Source: CAVSWT01 sp963777515 (GTDB taxonomy: Bacteria > Bacteroidota > Ignavibacteria > Ignavibacteriales > Ignavibacteriaceae). Taken from it: DNA of 64,000 nucleotides. Below, piece by piece: positions 46,941-55,121 of the stretch (position 1 is the stretch's first letter; each line of letters opens with the position of its first letter). Under the pieces are notes generated by a model. It ran no database searches and was not told where the DNA came from. It saw nothing but the letters and a program-made list of their open reading frames with translations. A program made the translations under genes and the position numbers. The stretch lies in assembly GCA_963777515.1 (NCBI GenBank), contig CAVZQU010000021.1, positions 124,001-188,000 on the forward strand. The letters run 5' to 3'.

Positions 46941-48116
46941 ATGAAATATTCTTCTTTTACTGTTTTATTTTTTTTATTAACATTTTTTAGTTTCAACAGA
47001 ATATTCGCTCAGGGAATAATAGTAAATCATAATTGTATTAATCTTTCACAAATCCCGGATGAATTAATCAATAGTGCAAAAGCTAACCTGCATATCGCTT
47101 ATGGCCATACTTCGCACGGAAGCCAGTTAATAGATGGAATGTCAGGTTTACAATCATGGAAAGGTGATAAATATTCTTTCAGTAATGGAGGAGGAGTCGA
47201 TGAGCTGGATTTACACGATTACGCATTCAATAGTTACGGCGGATATGACCTTGGTAATCCAAACCGGACTAAATGGGCGCAAGCAACAAGAGATTATCTT
47301 GATTTAGCAGAGAATGGTGATATTAATGTTATAATCTGGAGCTGGTGTGGTGAAGTTAGTACAGCCGATTCAAATGATATAGCCACTTATTTAAACTTGA
47401 TGTCACAACTTGAAAATGATTACCCTAAAGTAAAATTTGTTTATATGACCGGGCATCTTGATGGAACCGGCGTAGATGGAAATTTAAATCAAAGAAATGA
47501 ACAAATAAGACAATATTGTATAAACAATAATAAAATATTATTTGATTTTGCCGACATAGAATCACATGACCCCAATGGGAATTATTATCTTGATAAGCTT
47601 GCAAACGACGCATGCGATTATGACAGCGATGGAGATCTATCACGAGATAAAAATTGGGCAACTGATTGGCAAAATTCACATACAGAAGGAGTTGATTGGT
47701 ACTCTTGCAGTGCTGCTCATTCCAAACCGCTTAATGCAAATATGAAAGCTTACGCTGCCTGGTGGTTGTGGGCTTCAATTGCAAATTCAAACAGTATTGC
47801 AAATGCAGAATCATTTCAATCAAAACTGTCTGCTTTCTTTTTAGAGCAAAATTATCCCAATCCGTTTAACCCGACTACTACTATAAAGTTTTCAATTCCA
47901 AACGATCAATTTGTAAGCCTGACAATTCATAACATACTTGGTGAAAAGGTTGCAACTTTGGTAAACAACAAAATGTCTGCGGGGAATTATGGAGTAAACT
48001 TTAATGCTGCTAATTTAGCCAGTGGAGTTTATATTTATAAATTATCAGTTGGTTATGATGGTTCAAATTCTGGAAATAATTTTATATCTACTAAGAAAAT
48101 GATATTGATGAAATAA
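46941..48116 (+). CDS. secreted protein, possibly SGNH-like hydrolase, with T9SS sorting domain
   Basis: A 391-residue exported protein: signal peptide (1-23, ending FAQ), a central domain of about 260 residues, and a T9SS type A domain from residue 304. The central domain has HIAYGHTSHGSQLIDGMSGL, NVIIWSWCGEV, KFVYMTGHLDGTGVDGNL and ILFDFADIESHDPNG, blocks spaced as in SGNH/GDSL-like esterases, but the nucleophile Ser motif GDSL is not found as such, so I only suggest the fold. It carries the GGAGG ribosome site before ATG 46941 and follows the preceding T9SS protein in the same direction. It may act on esters of the glucan substrate; not proven. Confidence 0.55.
   Translation: MKYSSFTVLFFLLTFFSFNRIFAQGIIVNHNCINLSQIPDELINSAKANLHIAYGHTSHGSQLIDGMSGLQSWKGDKYSFSNGGGVDELDLHDYAFNSYGGYDLGNPNRTKWAQATRDYLDLAENGDINVIIWSWCGEVSTADSNDIATYLNLMSQLENDYPKVKFVYMTGHLDGTGVDGNLNQRNEQIRQYCINNNKILFDFADIESHDPNGNYYLDKLANDACDYDSDGDLSRDKNWATDWQNSHTEGVDWYSCSAAHSKPLNANMKAYAAWWLWASIANSNSIANAESFQSKLSAFFLEQNYPNPFNPTTTIKFSIPNDQFVSLTIHNILGEKVATLVNNKMSAGNYGVNFNAANLASGVYIYKLSVGYDGSNSGNNFISTKKMILMK
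47850..48116 (+). repeat. T9SS sorting domain, copy 2
   Basis: Second copy of the module at 46473-46739; see that entry for the comparison. The two copies end in the same TKKMILMK. Confidence 0.85.
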
Positions 48117-48176
48117 TTATTGTTTTTAGATTACAATAGAATTGTAAAATACTGATTACTCTAAATGTACGTCCTC

Positions 48177-48203
48177 AAAGCCGCTTGTGCGAGCGGCTTT
48201 TTT
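48177..48203 (+). terminator. Rho-independent terminator
   Basis: AAAGCCGCT (48177-48185), 6-base loop, AGCGGCTTT (48192-48200) and further T. It ends the two-gene T9SS transcript that precedes the convergent GH16 operon. Confidence 0.9.
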
Positions 48204-48233
48204 ATTGCAATAATGAAAAGATAATTTAAAATT

Positions 48234-49085
48234 TTATTCTTTCCATTTATAAACGCGTACATAATCAATCAGCATTTGTGTAGGAAAAGCACTAAGGTCA
48301 ATTCCCTGCGCTCCTCCCCAATCACCGCCAACAGCAAGATTTAAAATGAAATGAAAGTTTTTATTAAACGGCCAAACTTCCCAGCCGGTATGCTCATTAT
48401 AAAAAGTAAAATATTTTAAGGAGTCAACAAAAATGCTTAGAGAATCCGCATACCACTCCATTGCATAAATATGAAAATCATCCTGTGCATCCGGAATCTT
48501 TACAGTGGCGGTTTTCCCGGTGTTACTTCTCCAATTGTATTTATTAGTGTGGGTGGAACCATGAATTACCCCGGGATCATATCCAACATGTTCCATAATA
48601 TCTATCTCACCGTTATCAGGCCAGCCGCCGTTTCCATAAGTCCAGTTAGTCGGCAGCATCCAAATTGCAGGCCAGGTACCTTTTCCTTTTGGAATTTTTG
48701 CCCGCACTTCAAATCTCCCGTAAGTCCAGCTTCCTCCATTTGCACTTACAAGCCTTGCGGACGTAAAATAATTAGTTCCAACAACTTCTCTTCTTGCTTC
48801 AATAATTAAATTACCGTTTTCAACGCGGGAGTTGCTGTCTCTTTTAAAAGTATAATATTGAAGTTCATTGTTACCCCATCCGCTTCCTCCAACATTATAA
48901 TCCCATTTAGTAGAATCAGGCAGTCCGGTATAATTAAATTCATCCGACCATACCAAATCCCAGCCAGGTTTGTTTTCCGGCTGTGGTTCTGTAGTATTTG
49001 ATTTGCAGCCAAGTATAATTAATAAAGCAAGAGTAGAAAAAATTAATGTATAAGGAATATTTTTATTTTTTATAACTAGATTCAT
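48234..49085 (-). CDS. GH16 laminarinase-type beta-glucanase, lipoprotein
   Basis: About 283 residues; an endo-beta-1,3-glucanase-like enzyme (GH16). A lipoprotein signal ends in LIILGC (lipid Cys at 27), so it is membrane-anchored, probably exposed on the surface. The catalytic motif ExDxxE is seen as NGEIDIMEHVG (Glu160, Asp162, Glu165), with the preceding GRFEVRAKIPKGKGTWPAIW. ATG at 49085 is chosen over a TTG two codons upstream. The stop of the lichenase-type gene is 16 bases upstream, so they are co-transcribed. Substrate is predicted as laminarin or related beta-1,3-glucans. Confidence 0.88.
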   Translation of the reverse strand: MNLVIKNKNIPYTLIFSTLALLIILGCKSNTTEPQPENKPGWDLVWSDEFNYTGLPDSTKWDYNVGGSGWGNNELQYYTFKRDSNSRVENGNLIIEARREVVGTNYFTSARLVSANGGSWTYGRFEVRAKIPKGKGTWPAIWMLPTNWTYGNGGWPDNGEIDIMEHVGYDPGVIHGSTHTNKYNWRSNTGKTATVKIPDAQDDFHIYAMEWYADSLSIFVDSLKYFTFYNEHTGWEVWPFNKNFHFILNLAVGGDWGGAQGIDLSAFPTQMLIDYVRVYKWKE

Positions 49086-49101
49086 AATCAACCAATAATT
49101 T

Positions 49102-50928
49102 TTATTTCAACAGAACTAATTTTTTTGTTGAATGAAAATCTTCTCCAACAATTGAATAAAAATAAACCCCAGAACTAAATGTTTCTTTTGAATTATTTTT
49201 TGAATCCCAGGTTAATTCATTAAAACCTTTTTCTTTAACACCCAAATTTTTATTAAAAACTTCTCTTCCTAAAATGTCATAGACAAGAAATCTTAAACTC
49301 TGCTGCTTATTATTGTAAAAATTAATTTTTGTCATTCCGTTAAAAGGATTAGGATAATTTTGTTCCAGCTTAAAATGCTCAGGATAATTTTCAATTTTAT
49401 CATTCAAGCCTGTTAATAAATTTTCAATAACTAATCCGTTGAGCTGCGCATAATTAATCTCCGCACATAAATTTATATCTAATACTCCATCACTCACTTC
49501 AATACTATCAACATTTATTACAAAAGCAGTATTCATAGAAGCGTGGTCAATTATATCGAAATTATTTTCTATTAATTTTCCTTCTACGTATATATCAAAA
49601 ATCCTTTGCCCTGCCGATGTAAAATATTCTTCGGCAAACATTAATTTTAAATTATATTTTCCGTCAGGAACCCTGACTCTATAACCTATCAAACTATACA
49701 TATTACTTCTATAAATTGAATCAAGATCAGTTCCGTAAATTTCTAAAGTAGATGGATAAACAGAAGATACACCATCCATATATCCATACTCATTATTTTC
49801 ATTCCATGGCTGGTCCGGTAAAAAACCTTGCGCAGAATCATCGCCAACATTTATCTTTATAGGAAACGGCAACTGCTTTGAATTAATCAGGGTAATTGCT
49901 TTTAATGCCATAGTATTTGGTACTGATGCAGTATCTTCAATATTTCTTAGTATTAAATTATGGCTTTGCGACAAATCAATATCAGAAGTTACCAGCTTAA
50001 CCGTTCTATTATCACCTAATAAAACTGCGCTGTCAATTGTAACATCTTTAATAATATAATTTGATGCATCTTCGGCAGTTTCTTTATTTAGTCCTTCTGA
50101 GAATTTTACAATTACATTATTTTTATATGCCCTGCCCCATAAAGCTGCCGGACTTTGTTTATCAACAAATCCGTTATTAATAGCATCGGTTAAACACAGT
50201 ATCATTTTACCGTCTTTAAAAACACAATTCTCAGGAATAAAATCACAATTATTTCCACCAAAAGTATGGCTCGCTCTTTCCCACCTGCTTGTATCCAAAG
50301 AATCAAAATCATCTTTCCATTGAAATGTAAAATTATTTGATGAACCGTAACTTCCTGAGTCTGGCGTAAATGAATAATAGCTTACCCAATCATAGTATGC
50401 GAATGCAGGAAGCACATTTGGATTCCAGGAACCAGCCCAATTTTCATTTGCGGGATTCCAGATGTTCATCATTATTTTTTGCGGATGGATTAAGGTTTGA
50501 ATGTGTGCATCAGTCTGTCTATAAATTTCAACATTATCAATAAACCAGGCAACATAATCCGGAGTCCATTCAAACGCATAGGTGTGATAATCTTGAGAGG
50601 GATCAAAATTTACAAAGTTAGCTCTTACGTGGTTTGTTTGTCCTTCAGTAATAACGTTGAATTGAACATTGTTATCATACCTGCCAAGGACCTCAATATC
50701 AATCTCATTCCATTTTGAAGTTTCCCATGGATCATCGGGAGTTCCATCGAAGTAAGTAAAAAAAGAAGCGAGAATACCTTCCTTGTTTGTCGGTTTGTAT
50801 CTCGCTTCAATCCTTCCATAAGTGTAGGAATCTTTTGTTCTTAGTTCAGCCCCTTTAAAATCTTTTGCTTGGTCAACTGCTGTAAAAAATAAAACTAAAC
50901 AAATGAAATAAAGGAATGTTGATTTCAT
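49102..50928 (-). CDS. GH16 lichenase-type beta-glucanase with malectin-like region and T9SS domain
   Basis: A 608-residue secreted enzyme. Signal peptide (1-20); GH16 catalytic domain (about 22-195) with EIDIE at residues 75-79, QFNVITEGQTNHVRAN and IDNVEIYRQTDAHIQ, which resemble Bacillus lichenase (beta-1,3-1,4-glucanase) more than laminarinase; an Ig-like bridge (about 270-350); a malectin-type sugar-binding region (about 355-505, INVGDDSAQGFLPDQPWNEN); and a T9SS domain from 523 (NYPNPFNGMTKINFYN). So it should be exported and surface-attached, cutting mixed-linkage glucan. Read first in a two-gene unit with the laminarinase-type lipoprotein. Confidence 0.88.
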   Translation of the reverse strand: MKSTFLYFICLVLFFTAVDQAKDFKGAELRTKDSYTYGRIEARYKPTNKEGILASFFTYFDGTPDDPWETSKWNEIDIEVLGRYDNNVQFNVITEGQTNHVRANFVNFDPSQDYHTYAFEWTPDYVAWFIDNVEIYRQTDAHIQTLIHPQKIMMNIWNPANENWAGSWNPNVLPAFAYYDWVSYYSFTPDSGSYGSSNNFTFQWKDDFDSLDTSRWERASHTFGGNNCDFIPENCVFKDGKMILCLTDAINNGFVDKQSPAALWGRAYKNNVIVKFSEGLNKETAEDASNYIIKDVTIDSAVLLGDNRTVKLVTSDIDLSQSHNLILRNIEDTASVPNTMALKAITLINSKQLPFPIKINVGDDSAQGFLPDQPWNENNEYGYMDGVSSVYPSTLEIYGTDLDSIYRSNMYSLIGYRVRVPDGKYNLKLMFAEEYFTSAGQRIFDIYVEGKLIENNFDIIDHASMNTAFVINVDSIEVSDGVLDINLCAEINYAQLNGLVIENLLTGLNDKIENYPEHFKLEQNYPNPFNGMTKINFYNNKQQSLRFLVYDILGREVFNKNLGVKEKGFNELTWDSKNNSKETFSSGVYFYSIVGEDFHSTKKLVLLK

Positions 50929-50974
50929 TAACTATCATTTTAATTATGGTATATAGCTATCAAAAATTTCTCTT

Positions 50975-52003
50975 TTAAAAAGTTACTATGAGAGAAAATT
51001 TTTGAATGTTGTTTAACCTGCCAAAATCTTGATAAGCATAGTTAAACTGAACTGCAATGTTCCCTAATAGTAATTGCTTTAACCCTGCACCAAGACTAAA
51101 AGTTTCTTCAGAATCCTGGAGAAAAAGCGATTTAAATCCTCCCCTTATACTGAAGAAATCATTGAAAGTATATTCACCTCCAACATTTACACTTTCGAAA
51201 TTATCACTTACATGTAAAGCATCTACAGCTAAAGTAATTTTATTCATATCAGTTTTAATGGGTTCATAAGCCAAGCCAACACGGAAATTTAAAGGAAGTT
51301 CCCAGGTATCCGTCTGAAGATTAGCAGGGATATTACCGTTATTTCCGGTACTGTTAGGATCCGGATCATATAATACTAATGATGAATTGCCTTGAAGCTG
51401 CATTTTATTTCCGAAATTTGAAATAGACATAGCCAGAACAATTCCATCAAAAGGTGTTACATATTGAACTCCCATATCAAGCGCAATTGCTGTAGCAGAC
51501 ATTTTCCAGATGCCTTGATAAACAAATTTTGGATTAAAGCCTATTGCAAAGTTATCTGTTAATTGAATAGCCCAGGCAAGACTGAATGCAGCATCTCTAA
51601 CTGAAAAAGTTTCTCCTGTTCCTTCGGGCTGATCAACAGTTGTAACATTCATGTCGCCATAATCTGAAGTTGTGAAACTTGCACCTATCGTACCAAGGGA
51701 ACCCATATTATATGTAAAGGCAAGAAAATTATATTTTAAGTCGGCGATCCATTCAGTATGGTCAACTAAAAAGCCGGCACCTTGAATTTTAGTTATTCCT
51801 GCCGGATTCCAGTAAAGAGCGCTGGGGTCATCAGCAACTGCAACAAATGCACTACCCATTCCCATTGCTCTTGTTCCTTGCCCAATAGATAAAAACGGAG
51901 CTGCAACAGTTCCTCTTTTAGATACATTAGAAACAAAATCTTGTGAGAATAAAGACGTTGTTAAAATTAATGTTAAAGCAATTGTAATTATTTTGTTTTT
52001 CAT
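50975..52003 (-). CDS. PorV/PorQ-family outer-membrane protein
   Basis: A 342-residue outer-membrane barrel. Signal peptide (1-20); the mature start VSKRGTVAAPFLSIGQGTRA leads into MGMGSAFVAVADDPSALYWNPAGI, the well-known FadL/PorV-like signature. Many amphipathic strands follow, ending FNYAYQDFGRLNNIQKFSLIV. PorV is the T9SS shuttle that carries sorted proteins to the sortase; PorQ-type paralogues have less defined jobs. Several paralogues exist in these genomes, so I do not name it PorV itself. It follows the 1028-residue protein by 15 bases. Confidence 0.85.
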   Translation of the reverse strand: MKNKIITIALTLILTTSLFSQDFVSNVSKRGTVAAPFLSIGQGTRAMGMGSAFVAVADDPSALYWNPAGITKIQGAGFLVDHTEWIADLKYNFLAFTYNMGSLGTIGASFTTSDYGDMNVTTVDQPEGTGETFSVRDAAFSLAWAIQLTDNFAIGFNPKFVYQGIWKMSATAIALDMGVQYVTPFDGIVLAMSISNFGNKMQLQGNSSLVLYDPDPNSTGNNGNIPANLQTDTWELPLNFRVGLAYEPIKTDMNKITLAVDALHVSDNFESVNVGGEYTFNDFFSIRGGFKSLFLQDSEETFSLGAGLKQLLLGNIAVQFNYAYQDFGRLNNIQKFSLIVTF

Positions 52004-52018
52004 TTTAATTCTCCGTCT

Positions 52019-55000
52019 CTACTTTATTATTGCAAATTTGCCGATTTTCTCACCAATAGTCGGTGCATCCACGTGATAAATGTAGAGCCCGTAAGCCACA
52101 TCCATTCCGTCTTCTGTAACTAGATTCCATGACAAAGCTCCATTTGTTGGCGAGGAGTCTTTATGAAGAGTTTTAATTAATGATCCGGTGATTGTATAAA
52201 TTCGGACTGTACAGTTAGCAGGTAAATTTGTAAAATCAATTCTTCTCTCGCCTCTGCCTGTCTGGCTAACATTTCGTTTCTCCCATTTATCTGTGGAAAT
52301 ATACGGATTAGGAACAACCGCAATCTTATTTAAATCATCCTGTGCTGTAGCCAAATCAACTTTAGATGACTGGGTTGAAAATGTAAAATAATCACCTTGT
52401 AAGAATGGTTTGTTAGTTGTAATTCTGAAAATATCACCTGCAACCGGCGGTGCTGAAACAGGAGCATTTACATTTTCATCGTAACCTATTCTCCAGGTCA
52501 ATTTATATTGGGTTCCAACATATTGAATAATTACTATGTCATCGCCGGCATCAAATTGCTTTGTTCCATTATTATCAAAAACTTCAGCTTGTACTTCTTT
52601 ACCAGTAGTAAGATTGGTAACTTTGAAATTGATAGGCATTTTACTGAAAGGTGTTGTATTTGTAAAATCAGATAAAAATTCTATCTCGTAATCTGCCGGC
52701 CATGCAAGATCTCTATTTGGACTACTTTCATCAGGTGTAATCGGCATCAAATAATTACTATAACCTTTTACCCAACCACTTTGATTCATATTTACACTTA
52801 CAGAATCAAAATTTCTTACAGAGAGAGCGAGCCCATCAAATGGAGAACTGAACTTGTCTGCACCAAAAGCTGAAGAATCTATAGATTGAACCATTGAATC
52901 AGTAGCAGACTGATATTCGCGAATTATTGAACAAGAAGTAGTTTTATAGTTAACATTTACGGTATCACCATCAGAATTAAACTTAACTTTATATACAGCA
53001 CCGTTTTTAATTAAAGAACCATCCAGCACTGTTACATTTATATTCCCAGTTCCTAATCCTTCAGCAACCTTAGTAAAGTCTCCATTAATTTCCGGAGGTT
53101 TATACCCTGCTGTTGGTGCATTTGGTACAACTACAGCACAATTGATATCTACAAATATGATATTACCGCCAACATCGGATTGAATTATTTTTGATGTTTC
53201 AGTTGGAGTTAAACCACTGGTTCCATATTGCGGATCACCCATATCATAAGCAACACATGCATAATAATATGTAGCTCCATTTACTACATTAGTATCGATA
53301 AATGAATGCTGTAATCCTGAATTATTCCCCATCCAAAAATGCGCTCCATTTATCCCAACCGGATCAGACCCTTTTATGCTATCTTTTACATCGAACTGAG
53401 CTATAGGTTTCCAATATTTAGCATCACCTTTAGAGTCTGTAATTATTTTAATATCGTTAAACTCAGGCTCTTCGCTTCTATAAATAAGATAACCTTCAAA
53501 ATCTTTTTTTGCTAAAAATCTATCGTAAGAAGCTTCAGCTATATCATCCCAATATAAAAATACTTTTTTGTTTCCGGCTACCGCATGCAAAGTGGGTTTG
53601 TACGGAGGTTGAGAAAAGTTATAATTTGCATTATAAATCTGCTGAACAGTTTCTTTATTAAAGACCATATCTTCATAATCACTCCCAAATACTAAAGCTA
53701 CCGAAAATCTTTCTCTCAAATTTCTTTTAAGAGGGAACGGCCCGGAACCGAATAATATTTGGATATTGGTATTTTGAATAGTGGTATCGAAACTTCCTCT
53801 ATTCATTTTCTGCCAGATAACTTCATCATTCTTTGGCCATATAGCAGTAGTTCCTTTATTTTCCAGCCTTTCTATAGCTAAGCTTGTTAAACCTATTTGA
53901 TCAGATTCATCTTTATCTGTTTCATCAAAATTTGGTTCGCCGTGAGTTGGAAGTCCATCGCCTTCACCTTCATCAGGACCAGTATATTGCCTGTCATAAG
54001 GCCCAACTCCATCTTTGCCAAGATCGTCATTTAAAGGTTCTTTGTTATCCGGGTCCCATACACCATTTCCATTTAAATCCGTAAATGGCTTCCAATCATG
54101 ATCATTATCTATACCATCGTCCCTGCGTTCATCAACTATTCCGTCTTCGTCATCATCTATCTTATTAAAAGCATTTCCCGGACTTTCCAAAAATGCATAA
54201 CCTATGTAACCGGTTTTCCAATTGTTCGGAGGAGCTACTCCATCATTATCAAATGCATATGCTAAGTCTAATTTAGTATCAAACGAAGCATTATCATCGC
54301 CGCCATCGTCCGTTCCGCCAACTCCGGTGTCACAATAAAAACCAAACATAGTTGAGTCATAATCCACATCAGAAAGATTTACTATATCATAATGCCAGAA
54401 AACTATATCTTCAGCCAACACATGTGACCATTGGAATCCCCTTATTTCAATTCTCAAACCTAAGCCGCCTCTCGCTGAATCACTGGCAATAGGATAATAA
54501 TTATAAGGAGTGCGTGTAAACTCTTTATCTTGCGAATCATCCATAACAAAAAATGTTTCAAAGTCAGCATTTTGAACTCCACGCCCAAAGTAGCCGTACC
54601 AATATCCATCCCAGGTAGGATCAATATTCGATAAACTTCTTGGCCAGGTGCTTGGCCAGGTTAAGGGTTTTGTACTCATCGCCGGTTCTTCGGAAGATTC
54701 AGCAGCATAACCAGGAACAGGTTCTGTTACCCAAAGCTGCCCGGTTACAGGGTCGCTATCAACTTCCTCTCTATAAGAACATTCTACCGGATGAACTACC
54801 TGATTATTTCCAGGAGCAACTACTTTTGAAACAACTAAAGGAGTGCAGCCATCAATATAATTATGCTGGGTTCCTTTAGGCCATTCACCCGACGGGCCAG
54901 GATATCCTCCCGAGTTCCAGGTTCCTATTTGTCCATCATTTCTGAAAATTGTTTGAACCAGGTTCCCGTTCATAATCCCTTTTTTCCTAAAAGTTTTATC

Positions 55001-55105
55001 CCCATGAGGTTCATCTCTAAATGCTTGCACCTGGGGAGATACTTGAGCAAGAACAGCTACACTTGCGAAAAATATTAAAATGAAAAAAGTTAACAGTCTA
55101 TTCAT
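52019..55105 (-). CDS. large secreted Asp-rich protein with FlgD-like C-terminal Ig domain
   Basis: About 1028 residues from ATG 55105, which has GGAG just upstream (an ATG four codons earlier lacks one). Signal peptide, then a conserved N-terminal region (KKGIMNGNLVQTIFRNDG, DGYWYGYFGRGVQNADFETF, FVMDDSQDKEFTRTPYNYYP), an Asp/Asn-rich calcium-type stretch around residues 315-400 (DDDEDGIVDER, DLNGNGVWDPDN), a middle of Ig/FN3-like strands, and a C-terminal FlgD-like end (RIYTITGSLIKTLHKD, ending GEKIGKFAIIK). This family recurs in Ignavibacteria. It follows the TonB receptor by 16 bases and precedes the PorV-like gene by 15; it may take the place of SusD as the surface partner. Confidence 0.72.
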   Translation of the reverse strand: MNRLLTFFILIFFASVAVLAQVSPQVQAFRDEPHGDKTFRKKGIMNGNLVQTIFRNDGQIGTWNSGGYPGPSGEWPKGTQHNYIDGCTPLVVSKVVAPGNNQVVHPVECSYREEVDSDPVTGQLWVTEPVPGYAAESSEEPAMSTKPLTWPSTWPRSLSNIDPTWDGYWYGYFGRGVQNADFETFFVMDDSQDKEFTRTPYNYYPIASDSARGGLGLRIEIRGFQWSHVLAEDIVFWHYDIVNLSDVDYDSTMFGFYCDTGVGGTDDGGDDNASFDTKLDLAYAFDNDGVAPPNNWKTGYIGYAFLESPGNAFNKIDDDEDGIVDERRDDGIDNDHDWKPFTDLNGNGVWDPDNKEPLNDDLGKDGVGPYDRQYTGPDEGEGDGLPTHGEPNFDETDKDESDQIGLTSLAIERLENKGTTAIWPKNDEVIWQKMNRGSFDTTIQNTNIQILFGSGPFPLKRNLRERFSVALVFGSDYEDMVFNKETVQQIYNANYNFSQPPYKPTLHAVAGNKKVFLYWDDIAEASYDRFLAKKDFEGYLIYRSEEPEFNDIKIITDSKGDAKYWKPIAQFDVKDSIKGSDPVGINGAHFWMGNNSGLQHSFIDTNVVNGATYYYACVAYDMGDPQYGTSGLTPTETSKIIQSDVGGNIIFVDINCAVVVPNAPTAGYKPPEINGDFTKVAEGLGTGNINVTVLDGSLIKNGAVYKVKFNSDGDTVNVNYKTTSCSIIREYQSATDSMVQSIDSSAFGADKFSSPFDGLALSVRNFDSVSVNMNQSGWVKGYSNYLMPITPDESSPNRDLAWPADYEIEFLSDFTNTTPFSKMPINFKVTNLTTGKEVQAEVFDNNGTKQFDAGDDIVIIQYVGTQYKLTWRIGYDENVNAPVSAPPVAGDIFRITTNKPFLQGDYFTFSTQSSKVDLATAQDDLNKIAVVPNPYISTDKWEKRNVSQTGRGERRIDFTNLPANCTVRIYTITGSLIKTLHKDSSPTNGALSWNLVTEDGMDVAYGLYIYHVDAPTIGEKIGKFAIIK

Positions 55106-55121
55106 TTTCAGCTCCATTAAA

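Noticed and set aside
48471..48809. 112-codon plus-strand frame inside the GH16 lipoprotein gene
   Set aside because: Overlaps the catalytic domain on the other strand and has no family features.
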